The notes under the pieces are model-generated. The model ran no database searches and was not told the DNA's origin. It saw only the letters and a program-made list of their open reading frames with translations. The position numbers and the translations under genes are program-made. 64,000 bases of DNA from Lactarius indigo (lineage: Eukaryota; Basidiomycota; Agaricomycetes; Russulales; Russulaceae), in assembly GCA_025766275.1 (NCBI GenBank), contig JAFKAC010000004.1:1860001-1924000 (forward strand). The letters run 5' to 3'. This document shows positions 11,223-24,604 of the stretch, one piece after another (positions within the stretch are counted from its first letter, which is position 1; each line of letters starts with the position of its first letter).

Positions 11223-12996
11223 ATGTCGCCGTCTCTTCCAACTGAACTCATCTCGAAGATACTGGAGTATGCTGACTACAAGACGATTGCCGGCTGTAGA
11301 AGGGTAAGCCATTCCGTCATTCGGATTTTGTCGACCAGATTCTCAAGCTCTCATTGGCGCGGGTATTAGTTGTGCCGCCGCCTCAGAGACATAGTGGATA
11401 CGACGGCTTCCCTCCGTTATGTCTTAGAACTAGGTGCAGCTGGAATGTGCAATGGTCCTCCAGACACTGTAAGCCCGGCAGAGCGATTGAGGAGGTTGGA
11501 GAGCTCTCAGGCCGCCTGGAAAAGCTCGTCGTGGTCTCAACCGGAGTGCTTTCCTTATTCGAAGAAGATATTCCCGTTCCCTGTGGCACTGTCCGGAAAT
11601 CTGGCGGTGTTGAAAGGCCCGACATTTGGCAATCGCCACATGGGTGAATTGCTGCTGCTGCGATTTCCTTCCCAGGCGCGTGGTATCCCAGAGAAGCTAT
11701 GGTATTTGGACCTGGACTGCCAGCATATTGAGGCCATTACTCTGGATGAATCTCAGGATCTCCTTGTTTTTTCGAGGTTTGTGGTCAATCTCGAATATCT
11801 TTCACTCGCCTGCTTAACGGGCCACCTTCTCTAGTTTACCCAATATCCACATTCGTACACTCTCTTCAGGACGTATTCATCCCCTGTCAAGCACCCTTGG
11901 CTTAATTAACGCCGGCACGAACTACGTTGATTACGAGGACTTTTCTTTGCGCGTCCACGACGATCGCCTTGCGTTCACGACCTCAACCGGCCGCAACATT
12001 CTTGTATGGAATTGGGAGACTGGAAAGCAGATAGCAAAAATTGCGAGTCTCGTCCTTCGCTGACACCGAAGCAATTTACTAACAATGTGTCGCCGTTCCA
12101 GCCGTTCGAACACAGGTTTTCTAGTTGCTCCTTCCTCGATAGGAGTAGCATCGTATTCCCGTACCGTACTAGTGGTCAAGATCAAATGTTACGATTCCAG
12201 GTCGTCACTTTCGAGTCGTCGAACACCACTGACGAAGCGGCTTTACGTTTTTACCACTTCGAACTCGACGTTCTCGGCCCCCAACCCGAACAAGCATATT
12301 TCCTAAGCGTGAACACGCTCCCTTCCAACACCTCCAGCTCGTGCTTTCCTGGCTTCTTTCACTCGGAGCCTAACAGCAGACTGTTGGCGCTCGAGGTAGA
12401 GACGTCCGTTACAGATTTCAGAGGGGGGGACATCCCGCTCCGCGTGCTCTACGTGCCACACGATGTACTACTACGCCACATTGTGTTGCACCCATCTGAC
12501 ACTGACACTGTCATGGTGCCGTGGGAAGTGTGGGGTCCCGGGAATACGCACATCTGGAGTCTACCCGATCCGTCCTCCGACAGATTTCTTGGCTCCAAGT
12601 TAGTGTGCGGTATGCATGCTGTGACTGAGCCACCGATGATTGTTGTCGGAGACCAGAAGATGCTGCGCATCATAGACTATCATCCAAGGCGCATCATCCG
12701 CAACCCAGTCACACACAAAGAATTGGGTCTTTCAGGTGCCGCGGCATGGCAGGAGTTCGGCAGGTCAACAGGTGAGAAGGCTCCGCATGCTCCCAAGGAC
12801 ATACCCCTTCCGGATAACATTCGGTGGGAGAACATCAAATGCGTGCTGGGAGAAGACGTGGTGGCCGTGTTTGAGGTAGGTACTCCGAGTTTTTCGAGGG
12901 TACGGTACGAGGTTACTCATTTCGTTCAAGTATTCTTTGGGCACTTTCGGCGATTTTGGTCATAGGATAGAGAAGGTGTTTTATCACCCCATCTAG
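11223..12996 (+). CDS. F-box protein (Agaricomycete type) with beta-propeller-like region
   Basis: Five exons, 514 aa: 11223-11303, 11370-11776, 11835-12051, 12102-12875, 12931-12996. The N-terminal F-box motif (LPTELISKILEYAD) is split by the first intron and continues LCRRLRDIVDTTASL. F-box proteins link Skp1-Cul1 ubiquitin ligases to substrates. The middle has a WD-like repeat remnant (GRNILVWNWETGKQIA) and the C-terminus ends RIEKVFYHPI, typical of the expanded F-box family of mushroom-forming fungi. The 50-bp intron 12052-12101 carries a perfect TTACTAAC branch site. The last intron, 12876-12930, replaces a read-through frame that would end in unrelated residues. Substrate unknown. Confidence 0.8.
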
Positions 12997-15255
12997 TCGC
13001 CCTGGCGCGTGATCAACGTAACGATGTGGCGCGCGTCCCAGCCAGAGGCAATATATCAACTGAACCCATGACACGGCAGTACCCCACGCAGTGCATATAA
13101 GGAGCACAATTGTGTTGGGCTCGCAGAAATAGACTTCCCGTCTCTCTGATTACAAAACGTGCTTTCATGTCCTATGAGAAAATACCGCCTTTGCATTTGC
13201 ATTAACGATCTCCGTTCGCGCCAGCATCTGCATCTACGTCCGCCTACATCCCCGTTTCTTTCCTATCCCTTTCTCTCTTTCCTTACCGTTTATGCTTCCC
13301 CTTGGGACGACCTCCTATCTGTTACTCACTACAGCAGGGCACAGGGCCGTAACGTTATGCGCCGCCTTCTTGTAGCCACGACGTCGTCTGTGCAGATGAA
13401 TCTTTCACCGCAACCACCGCTTCCCTGCTCTTACCATTGTCCTTTCCCCCGGGACATAAACTGCCCAATATACACGATGAGATTGCTCTGTCGATCCACA
13501 CACACACCCCGACGACCATTGGCACACTCTCACAGAAGATGTCTGATCTTCGATCTGTGGCCCTTGACCTATCAGCTACTTGGTGGTGGCTAGCTAGTCT
13601 TGGTTGAACTAAGTTCTTTGCCTATGGTGCGTCACGAACGTGCTCTTCGGCCCCAGACACTCCCCGGTGGGGCCAGAGGGCCCTTAGGGTCCCCGTAAAA
13701 TCCAATTCATCTAGGAACCTGCACTACGTCAGGCCCCACCTTAAGGCTTAAATGGGGCAATAAGAATCCCTGCCAAGACCCCAGCGCACTGTACCCAAGG
13801 ACTCCCGTTCGAGATGCTCTCGAGCCAAGCAAAGCCAAAAGTGGCGGACCAAGGGTACCCTACCCCACCGCCTGTAGAGGAGGCCCGTGGTCCTGGCTGT
13901 CTCGGGTCCAGTAATGCTCGACACCCCCCCCCCCCCCCTTACGGTCCATCGGGACTCAGGGTCCCACATAACACCTGCAGGCTAGGGCCGTCCGAGACCT
14001 TGACAACACCGCGGACGCAGCGCCCCGGGAGGAGTCCCGCCACTGACGCCTCCGCCTCCACCATACCTGAGTACTAGTTCCGGCCGAGTGGCCCCGGGAC
14101 TATGTAGCACAGTACGTCACCCGCTGATCGTTAGTGTACTCCGGCGCGACGCGGCTTTAACTCCACCACTCATTTGGTATATAGGAACCATGGTCCGAGA
14201 TCATAGATTGGTACAGCGACTGCACAGGAGGGTGTCGCTCCCTCCGGGTGGGAACACTTCGGTCCCAGGTGACGGTCTACGTACAAAAACCTGGCCATTG
14301 CCTTGTACACGCACTTGCGTAGGTACGGACGTACCTCGGCGTCGGCCGACCACCCCCGATCTGGCTGCACACCCGTCCTTGACACACGTGGCCCGAATCG
14401 CCGAGAAGTGACAGACGGGTTAGTTTCGGTGTCAGAGACTCGCCCGCGCTCCCAATGCTTCTGGGCCGAACCTCGGCCATTGGCTGGTAGAGTTTTGGGT
14501 AGAGTGACTTAGCACTGAACATGCGGTACTGCCATGTGTTTCGGCACACATTCCTGCTTGTACAGTAAGTCCCTTCCTGGCCGACTCACAATCCCGAATG
14601 TTGACACATCGATAATTAATTTTATAGGATAATTATTTGAAATAGCAATCTGGAGCCTACACGGAGCTACTCACTTCTACCCCCTCGTCCACTCCCCGCG
14701 TTAATGCTGTCGACTGCGCTTCTGAGGCGCTCGCGGAGGACACCTGTGACACAATCGTAAGGTGTGCAATCCCCATTGGTCTTCCCATACCGGGACTGCA
14801 CCCTGATAGAACGTCGTTTGTGCCACCGCGGTAGCAGAGTTCTGCGTTGCCCAACGGTTCCGATGATAAAAAAAAATGAGCCTCAGCCTGACTGCGTTTT
14901 GCGGTGATCCGAGCGAAGCGCCAGTGGCCTGAGCAACCCTAAAGTCTAGGCATTGGGAGGTTGCGACCATCCACCTTCCGCTTCGGTGACTGATAGCTTC
15001 AGAAGTCGTTGCGAGAAGGGCTTGTAGAGGTGGATCCCGCCAATGTTAAGGAAATATAAGTTGCTGTAGGGGTAATTCAAAGTTGGTGGGGAATGCGTGG
15101 TATTGCCAATCAATGTTAATGAGTAGAATAATGTTAGGGGAGCGATGTAATATAGTGGCAGCACAAGGTGAATTGCCAGGTATCTACAAATCTGACTGTA
15201 CGTCGTGCAGTGATCTAATAACTCGTTGTATGTACGGACTTGGTCTGCATTGTCA
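12997..15255. other. Gene-free interval with odd-composition block
   Basis: No ORF here resembles a known protein. 13200-13560 is pyrimidine-rich. 13600-14500 is G/C-rich with many short GGGCC/GGCCC words and a 15-C tract, unlike the flanking DNA. 14590-15150 is A/T-richer. It could be a decayed transposable element, but I saw no terminal repeats. Confidence 0.4.
13924..13938 (+). repeat. Poly-C tract (15 C)
   Basis: An uninterrupted run of 15 cytosines, seen directly. It sits in a gene-free, G/C-rich block. Length may be unreliable in the assembly. Confidence 0.9.
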
Positions 15256-18200
15256 TTATTTCTTGCTTAAAGCTTGGAGTTGAACATATTCGTAGTAGTC
15301 TCCCCGTCGCGCGATCAACTCGTCGTGCGTACCGGACTCACTCACTGTGCCATCCTTGATAAAGTATCTGTGAAGTGACAAGCACATTGGTACGTCGACA
15401 TATAATATGTATTGGAGACTCACATGCAATCAGCATTCTGGATTGTCGACAATCGATGGGCAATGGCAATCGTCGTCCGCCCGGTCGCTGCTTTATCAAG
15501 AGCAGCCTGGACGACCTTCTCCGAATTTGAGTCGAGTGCAGAAGTTGCCTGAAGATTGTCGTTAGTATTCACCAAATATCCACGCACTAGAGTGCCGGTA
15601 CTGACCTCATCAAGTAAGAGGACCTTCGGATTGCGGAGAAGTGCCCGTGCAATTGCAATGCGCTCTGATTTTCCTTATCAGCACACAGAATAAGTCGACG
15701 AGCTAGCAAAACCTACGTTTCTGACCACCGGATAGTTGTGAGCCCTTGCCACCAACATCTGTTTCAAAACCTCTGCGAACAAATTTAGCAGCCAAAAACA
15801 GAGAAATGAAGTCCTCGCGTACTCGGGTAGACTCTTGATGAAGTCGAGAATGTTTGCATCACGACAAGCGTCTTCGAGCTCCTCCTGAGTCACCTCCGAC
15901 ATCGGCTTTGTCGCACCGAGGAGAACATTGAATCGAATCGTCCCAGCGTATAGTGTCTGATGAATGTCAGCCAAAGAATTGTGACGATCAGTGAAGAGAG
16001 CTACTCACAGGCTCTTGAGACACAAGCGCAATATGCTTCCGATATTCCTGGACGTTGAACTCGGAGATAGACTGGCCATCAATGGTGATGTTGCCGGAGA
16101 GAGGGTCATAAAATCGCTCGGTGAGTTGAATGCTAAGTCATGCCAATCAATAAGACAGATGATCTCACAGAACACTTATACATACACTGTGCTCTTTCCA
16201 CAACCGCTGGCTCCAACGAGGGCAACATACGTTCCAGGTTTCACGGTGATGTTGAGACCACGAAGTACACGAACACTGGGACGAGTCGGGTAGCGGAAGT
16301 GAACATCTTCAAAGCTGATATGGCCCCTGACATCCTGTGGGATTCTACCTTCGGTTGATTCGGCGTCCACTTCAGGGCGCGCATCGAGTAACCGAATAAT
16401 ATCCGAGGCTGCGCCACGCGCTAAGGAGACGTCTGGAACGAACGCAAACACGTTGCCAGCCTGAATAGCACCAAAAACGGTTCCCTATTCAGGTCAACGA
16501 GACTATAAGCGCATGTCAGATCTTGAAGGTAACGGCTCCTTACCATGAGACCAGTGAAAAATTCCTTCGTGGTAAATTCCTGGTAGGATACTAGTCGCGC
16601 GCCATACCAGAATACCAGCGAGATGATGAAGAATGAAAACGCTTGGGACATCGCAAACAGGAAGTTGCTCCAGACGGCCGTTCGGTTAGATTTGCGGAGT
16701 GGCTCTTCGAGGCTCCGGCTGTAAATCTCCAGACAATCGTCTTCTCGCGTGAGAGACGCAACCGTTCGGATAGATGCCGCGGCTTCACACGCAAGCTGGG
16801 CGGATTCCTCGTGTGCACTCTTGTTGTGCTGGTCTTTAAGAACGACGACACGCTGAGTGGATTTAAATCAACACGTTGTACAAGGGAAAGCAAATTAGTA
16901 ATGCTCACCAGACGAATGTAGCCAACGGAGATAAGGAAAGGAATACATGCTACACCAAGTAATCAATATGATATTGAAGGGAGCTGAAAGGCATAATCGA
17001 TTTACCGAATCCAACGAGACCAACTTTCCAAATGAAGATTAGACCAATGGTGAAACCTGCAATGAGGGTGGCAAGCGCCTGAATAATACTGAACCCAAAG
17101 ATCAGCTATGTGGAGAAAAATATTGAAGATATAGCAAGTTACATACGCTCCAAGGGTGATCCCCGCGAGGCCATTGATTTTCTGAGGACCATCGCTCAAA
17201 CCGGACACAATAGCACCAGACTAGAGTAGGTAATGAGTCCCCTTGGACGCGCTACACGACGGCTACTTTTACGCACACTGTTTTCGTCTCGATCAAAGTA
17301 TTCGACTGAAAACAATAAATGTAAAGGCGAGACAACACAAAACCCAGGAAGCGACTTACTATCTTGTCTTAGGATTGCACGGAAACTCAGCGAGCGCAGC
17401 TTGCTAGTGAGCGACGAGGCAGAATGGGCGAACAGATAATTTTGGGCGCCGATGCTGATCATAGCAAGGATAGAAATAATAAAGGACCTTAAAAGACGAG
17501 TGAGTTGGTAATTGCGCGAGCAAGTGATGACCGACCATAGAGCGGCACGGTCACCGTCATGACGACGTTCGCGAGAGGAACTGTCCGAGAAACCAGTAAC
17601 AGCCTGCGCTATATGTAAAACACATAATTAACTCCATACTCGCGTGGAATGTGCTGCTATGGAACGTACACCATACAATACCGAAAGCCGGGAAGACACA
17701 TCCAGTTGCTGCATACGGTCGGTGAGCGACCTAGATCCATTTTTGTAGGACGCGCAATAAACGCACCAACAGCGAAAAGCGAGCCAAATAAGTAACTTTT
17801 CCACTCCCTTTTGTTGATAGCACCCATTCGCCTGAAGAGATAGAACATGCTGTACTCCTTCTCGCGTTGTCCAACTGCTAGAGTTTTACGCTGCTCAAGG
17901 ATTTCGCTTGCCAGAGATCGGTGCGTGTTACTGCGGCCGAGGGGGATTTCTTCAAGCGCCTCTCTTTCGATATCAGTGGAACTTTCAGCGAACTTCTCGG
18001 AAACCTGTACGGTCACATCTTCGTCACCAACTTCGCGTACCTCGCGAAGCTTCTGCGCCGCGACAAGGCGTGCATAAGCGCCATTCTCGTCGCTGAGAAG
18101 CTCATCGTGTCTACCCTTCTCAATGACAGCGCCATCACCCATGACATAGATGCAGTCTGCATCCTTGATAGTCGAAAGGCGGTGAGCGATGGTGATCGTG

Positions 18201-20518
18201 GTTCGTCCTGGCCAATTAAAGTCAGTGGTCATTGTTCAGGAAGAGATCTACAAATGTTAGCATACCCGCCGCGGCCTTGTCGAGGGCATTCTGGACAACG
18301 CCTTCCGACTGTGTGTCGAGTGCCGAGGTAGCTTCGTCAAGAAGCAGAATCCGAGGGTCCGATACGATAGCACGTGCGATGGCAATCCTCTGCTTCTGTC
18401 CACCGGAAAGAAGGAAACCGCGCTCGCCAACTAAGGTATCGTACCCGAGGGGAAGTTTGGAGATAAAGCCATCTGCGTTAGCCTTGATGCATGCCTCCTT
18501 GACTAGCTGCAGCTTTTCTTCAGGAGACGCATTTTCATGAGGGGTATTGATGAGGCCGTGTTCCACGTTTCCGCGAATAGTGGTGGCAAAAAGCGTGGGC
18601 TCTTGAGATACAAGACCTATCTGGGATCGAAGCCACTTCAGGTTCAAATTGCGAATGTCAACGCCGTCCAGGCGCACGGACCCAGAGAGGGGGTCATAGA
18701 ACCGCTCGACAAGAGAGACGACAGTTGATTTCCCAGATCCAGAAGCACCGACGAGTGCCGTTGTCTTGCCAGCGGGGAACGTAAGGCTAAGGTTCTTGGC
18801 GATCTGGACGTCCGGCCGGGCAGGATAACTAAACTCGACGTTCTCAAGAGTGATTTCGCCGGTGACTTGACTTGGTCTAAGGCCGTCTTCGCTAGCCGAA
18901 TCGATGGCGGGTATGCGTTCAATGGTACCAAATATTTTGGCTGCGGCACCACAGCCTTGAGTTATAGCTACAAGTCCACGAATTAGCAATAATTAATTAA
19001 GGCAGAGAAAATAAACCCATACCCTGCGCGTCAGGAGCCATAAGAGCGAGGGAAAAGGAGCCGATAAGAACTGCCAAGATGACGTTGATGATCTGGCCAG
19101 CGTCGGCGTGACCTTGGTTGATGAGCGTAGTGCCAAAACTGAACGCTAGTATATGCGGTGTGCGAGTCAATAACAAGCGGTTGGATTATAAGAGAAAGAA
19201 AGGGAGGCGAAAAACTGACCGAGAGCGTAGGCGGCATAGATGGCAAAGAAAAAGCTGGAGAGACCGATGCCATGGCAGATCGCTGCCCGGCCATCCACAG
19301 AGAGGGCCTTATGGACAGGAATATCGTATAAGGATGCGAGCACACTTTGGGTGCCAAAAGCTTGAGCAGTGCGGATTGTAGACACAGCTTCTTCTGCAAG
19401 GGTACCACCCTCAGCAACGTGTTTGAGTGAGAGCCTAGTTGAACGAATTGGTTTGCGAATACGATCGTCTAGGGGGTTAAAACTCACTGCATATACTTGG
19501 ACATAAATTTGTTCATGATAGCGCCAGTGATAGAAATGGAAGGCAAGATTGCAGACATAGCAAGAGCAAGTCGCCAATTCCTCGCGAATGCCAATACAAA
19601 GCCAGTAACAAATGCAGCGAAATAGCTGACCACGAGGGCAACTTTCTCGGACAAACCCTGCTGGATCAAGTCTGGCGCACAAGGACAATACTTAATACTC
19701 CTGCACATGGACAAAACGAAAGGAACCACGAACGGGTGTCGGTCTGAATGCGTGTGGTGATCTCACCAGCACCAACTTTATCAAAAAAGGCAATATCTTG
19801 GCGAAGGACTGCTTTGAGATAGCGTTCGCGAATTCGCTTAGCAGCCACCTCGGCGGTATAGACCCAGATACACATGTAGATGTATGTGGAAACGAACAAA
19901 CCCACGCCTGTATGGACATGGACAATACCAATTAGTAATTCAGAACCGGAGTATCGTAGCAGCGAAGTGACGAGTGACGAACCGATATACGTCAGGTAGG
20001 ACGCATCTTGGGCAGCAACGTGACGGAAATTCTTTGCGGCTTGGTCGACTCTTGTTGTCGACCCCGGGTCATTAGGATCAAGATTGTTGAGGGCAATGGA
20101 GAAGTCGACGAAGTCCTGAGTTAGATTACCAAAAAGCAGGCTCATCAATGGCTATGAGGGGAGGGTCAGCAGGACAACTCGCGAGGCACCTGGGGAAGGG
20201 AATTCCAGGCACACCTGAGCAGCACCTGCGGCAATCGCAGCGGCGAGGCCGATAGCATTGAGAATGAGCTCAAAGCCAGTGGAGAAGCTGGGAGGGGAGC
20301 TGATGAGAAGACGATATGAATGGAAGGAAGAAATAATACCGGAAGAGACCAAAGAATGATACGGGCTTGGGAGTATCTTCAATCGGCGCAGAGACACGAA
20401 GCTCAGAGGAGGTACGTTTCTCGGCCGAAGACAATGAAGCCGAGTCCAACTGCTTTGGCTTGAGCCATGAGAAGCGAGTGGAGGGCTTGTCGTGCTCGTT
20501 ATTTTCCACCACCGACAT
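15256..20518 (-). CDS. Full-size ABCB (MDR/Pmd1-like) transporter
   Basis: Multi-exon gene coding for two transmembrane domains and two nucleotide-binding domains in TMD-NBD-TMD-NBD order. It starts at ATG 20518 ([18 protein letters not shown]) and ends in LQALSKK with a TAA at 15256-15258. NBD1 has Walker [10 protein letters not shown] (near 18740), LSGGQKQR (near 18400), [16 protein letters not shown] and the H-loop AHRLSTI. NBD2 has GASGCGKST (near 16215), QLSGGQK (near 15735) and [20 protein letters not shown]. Both sites keep their catalytic residues. A charged linker follows NBD1. Relatives export lipophilic drugs or, in the Ste6 branch, farnesylated pheromone; sequence alone does not decide. 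At least a dozen short introns are present, and not every boundary was fixed. Confidence 0.93.
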
Positions 20519-23199
20519 GAGGGGCGCGATGAAGGGGGCGGAAAAAAGAAGGGAGAAGAGCACTGAGTGGAACCATATGGCTCGCAGACAGTGTGTGTAT
20601 TTCTATCTTGCCCACGGGAAAAGTTGCCGTTGACCATACACCGCTTACGGTATCCGGAGGAACATCTGCCGTTCAATCCCAAAACGGCATTTAACCTTCT
20701 TGGCCGGCGGCACTTCCGCACTGACAGGGACGTGCGAATCGGCAGTGTGACGAGTCACCACGGCTAGGCACATGCTGTTGGGAACGTAATTACTCAAGCT
20801 GGCTTTCTCGTATGGCTCTCCAAGCCGCGTCGCCGATAACATCCCACATTTGGCAAACGACTGCGCAACTCTGGTATAATTACCTTCGGCCCCCGGTGAC
20901 TGTGCCGCTGATGATCACCTGGTGATCGCGAATGCCAAGACGGACTATCATGCAACATGACTCGAGTGAGCTATCGCTGGCGTACTGACGTACGGTAGTG
21001 GACAATCGAGGCCGACGCGTCCTTTTTCGATCCAATGTCTTTCTTTTACGATGTTCAATCGAGTTTGAGAGGTGCGATGGGACTGTCGTGAGAGGGTATG
21101 TAGTGTGCATACACGCCACCCCTTCATTGTAAATCGACGAGGTTATCCTTTATTAGTCTCGCCCCAGTTTACCCCCGCACCGCTCCCTACTACACTAACA
21201 CGCCGTCCGCAACATAGGGCAGCGCTGGCTTATCTGAGAGCACCTATGTCATCACCCGTTTTCCTTACCAAGATGCAGCGCTCAGGCCAGTAGTTTCGTT
21301 CTTTCTTCACCAGCTCTGGGTCCCATGGCGACGTATGAGCTAGTCCTCAATCGCAATTTAATCCGTCCTCCCCACCTCTGCCTATCACACTCATTCTCAT
21401 AGACACCGAGGGCTTCTTCCGAAAACCTCGCACTGACATTCTCGGGGCCCGAGTCCAGCGCCTAGTCTCCAATCGCCAATCTTGTATTCACGGCCGCAGC
21501 CACTCTATTGCATAGCGGCCGCCACACACGTCGCCGTCCCGCTAGATATCACACATCTCAGAAACTGCCACCCGCGTAATGTGATGTCACAGCTCCTGTT
21601 GCGGGACCCGCACGCGCCGTCCGTCCGTCGCGTCGCTCTTCCCCACGACAACTATTCATCCGACTGCTACGGCGAGCGGCACTCGCTGCAACTGACGTGG
21701 GATGCTGCTCATGCTCAGCGTGCAAGATTCGCACATGATGAGTGCCTTGTACATCGCCGCGGAGTCGCCAAGGAGTCGCGTAAAAATTGTGGTGCGCCGG
21801 TGACTCGAGCGCGGATGGGAAAACAATGAAATCGTACGGTCTGTCAAAAAAAAGGGGCCCGCAGTCATGTACGTCTACTCTGTATTTCGCCATTCCGGTT
21901 TACCGTGTCTTCCATCAAACGTTTCATGAAATCTATGCTCACCTCTTAGCAAACGCTATTACTGTAACGGCATGCGTGTAAACTTGCGTGCAAATGCACT
22001 TTTCAGCAGTGACGGGAGTACGACCCAGTTCGGGCCCACTTTGGACACCGGCTGGCATGACAATGGGCACGACAATCGTGCAACAACTGCCCGCGACCAG
22101 TAGAGTAGAGCCAAAATTCCCAAGGAAATTTCGAAGCACAACACGCTCCACTAACTTCACTTGCCGTTGGCGTGACTTTTACGCTTCTGACTGACTCATG
22201 GTGACTCGTATCTGACTCGGTTATTACTTTTCCGTCTCTTCTCCGCTTCCGTAACCTGTTGACTCGATGTTCTGTAGGACTCGGAGGCGTCGTGACTCGT
22301 TCAGTATGACTCGACATTCGTCGTACTTATATCCTGTAACCACGTAGAGCTCTAAGCTCGACCTACTGTATTCAACTGCAGTAGTTTCTCGTATACACAC
22401 TTTGGCTTCACGAACAATGACCCTCGAATCGCCTCGATCCCCTCTCGTGTGAATCACCGCTCCACTGTCTTGTTGTCAGCAATCGTCCTTGAAGCTTGAA
22501 GGCTTGAACGTTAAAACTCCCAAAGACACCGCGTGACAAGTAACAACGCAATGTGAAACCAAATTAACCAAATTTTGCAGATGACGATTGCTTTCCACAT
22601 TTCCTGAAACAATAAACATGTCAGTGTGAAGGTGGGATATTCGCCACCTTATCACTATGCTCTGGAGAAGAATGGTTGTGTTGTTGGGGCTACAGAAGTT
22701 TTTTAAAAAGCGTGCAAACCTTAGCGTTGACCGAGGACTCAAATTTACTTCCTCTTTCGCCAGCTTCTATATTACTCTCACGACCTTCTGTCAAATCTGT
22801 CCTCCTACATTATATAACGCTTTATATAAGAACATAAAACTTCCATTTCGTCCTCATAGGCATTGCTTTCGCAAAGGGCTCGTCGCATGAGTTACAAATT
22901 GATATAGTACGGCTCATGAAACCCAAGATGAAACCACCCGTGAATCACATTTGATTCAAGATTTGATTATTGATTGGTCGGGTATAGGCTATATAGCCTT
23001 GGTAAAATACATGTATTGCTAGTATTTTACACTCGAGTACAAGAAATAAAAAATAGGGCAATAAACATGAATAAAGGTAATATCTTATATGGTGATGACG
23101 TGCGAGGGAAGAGGATTCTCAATGATGTTGCGGGATAACGGACATGCAGAGGAGATGCGAAAAGGTAATCGAGACCGAGACAAAATGCGAGAGCGGGGG
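20519..23199. other. Non-coding interval with TGACTC cluster
   Basis: No convincing gene between the ABC transporter start and the end of the Clp1-like gene. The first few hundred bases must include the transporter promoter. 22186-22313 contains the TGACTC-rich cluster listed separately. 22780-23060 is A/T-rich. Confidence 0.5.
22186..22313 (+). repeat. Cluster of GACTCG / TGACTC motifs
   Basis: Six exact GACTCG copies begin at 22203, 22214, 22261, 22278, 22294 and 22308, and a TGACTCA lies just upstream. Most are preceded by T, giving TGACTC, the core of a Gcn4/AP-1-type site. Spacing is irregular, so it is not a simple tandem repeat. It may be a regulatory cluster or sub-terminal repeats of a decayed transposon. 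Confidence 0.55.
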
Positions 23200-24370
23200 T
23201 CAAGCAGAAACGACCGCCGTCGTCAGTGCACGGTTGCTAGAGAGTATCAAGGCTTTCATAAGAACCTCCCAGGCTAATTCGAAGAACGTCTGCAGGGCGA
23301 TATCAAAGATACCCAACGCACACGCGTTGCGCCAGAAGCCGTGGACCTTTACCGCCTGACTGGCGAGCCGCTGCGTGGTATAATTCTGCGCGAGGATTGT
23401 TGAGTATTCGGTCACGAACGCATCGCACCGCGTCTGGTCAAGGACTTCGGGGAGCCCGTTGACCGGGGTTAGACAGAGAAAGGTCTGGAAGAGTGACTGT
23501 GTATCTTTGAGATACAAGAACTGTGTGAGGACGGGAAAAGACTCTGGATGTGGCAAAGCGAGTGGTACGACGGGGACTTGAAAGGGTGAGATGGGAGTAG
23601 CTGGACGAGGGGTGGAAGGGGGGAACACAGGCAAGTTGGCGCAGTAAAGCGAGAGAATAGACTGGTGAACAGGATACATCGTCACACGCCTCGGTTCAGG
23701 AGCAGAAGGAGCCGACGAGTAAACGGCGGCCATATGAGTAGGGAGCATAGCCGACGATGCATCGTTAACACTGATTAGGAGTGTCTTGGGGAGTGTGGTG
23801 CCAGAAGCAGTTGCGTTGGTCGACCGCAGGGCATGATACATACTATCGATAATATTTCACTAAGTGGGAAAAACGATAGATAGATGGACCAAGGCCGTAC
23901 CTGAGAGAAAGACGGTCCATTTGGTCGCGAATATACTGAGTAGGGACCTGTGGCGTGAAACCGAGAGAGGAGAGAACTTCTGCGCTAATTTGCTTGCGGG
24001 GTAAATCAGGCAGGCGTCTCGGAAAGGTGACACTAATCGGGACAGAGGGTTGGATCTGGGTGCTTCGGGTCTGAGAAATAGAAGGAGCGGATGAAGTTGG
24101 GCGAGCTTTGGGGGTGTTCACACACTTCGACCGGGGTCGAATGGAACGGGACGGTATCCGAGGAGGAAAGAGCAAGGCGGCAGAACGGGCTGAAACACGA
24201 CGACGACGCTTAGGGTCGCTGAGAAGATGCTTGATCCCTCCCGGAATGTTGTGGGCACGAGAACGCCCATTTGGCGTTTTAGGTTTTTGGGGGGAAGCGA
24301 GTAGCTTGTGGGGAGGTAAGTTCTCTGTGTCGCGGCGAGAGGGATCTGAGTTGAGTATAGAGAGGACCAT
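23200..24370 (-). CDS. Clp1-like (clampless) developmental regulator
   Basis: Two exons (23901-24370 and 23200-23842) joined across a 58-bp intron, 370 aa. The basic, Pro/Ser-rich N-terminal half may be disordered. The conserved C-terminal half starts MYHALRSTNATASGTTLPKT and continues with SDASSAMLPTHM-like residues (here NDASSAMLPTHMAAVYSS), VPVVPLALPHPESFPVLTQF and LTPVNGLPEVLDQTRCDAFV. This pattern and length fit Clp1 of Coprinopsis cinerea (about 365 aa), needed for clamp-cell formation downstream of the A mating-type genes. A Ustilago homologue acts after mating. The molecular activity is unknown. The family call is from memory of the pattern. It is head-to-head with the SAP-domain gene. 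Confidence 0.65.
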
Positions 24371-24604
24371 ATTTTAGAGGGACTTGGGGGAGAAGATGGG
24401 AAGAATGTTGATAAGGGGTGGGAGGGGTGGCAAGCATACTTTATATTATGTCGGCAGGCAGGAGAAGGACAGGAAATTGAATTGTTTGTGCTTATGGGTG
24501 TGCTGGACCCACAACCCGTTTATGGAAACTGTTGACTCACAAACCTGGACCCACAATTCGATTCTCGATCGGGTAACTCTCATCACGAGACTAGGAACGA
24601 TCAC

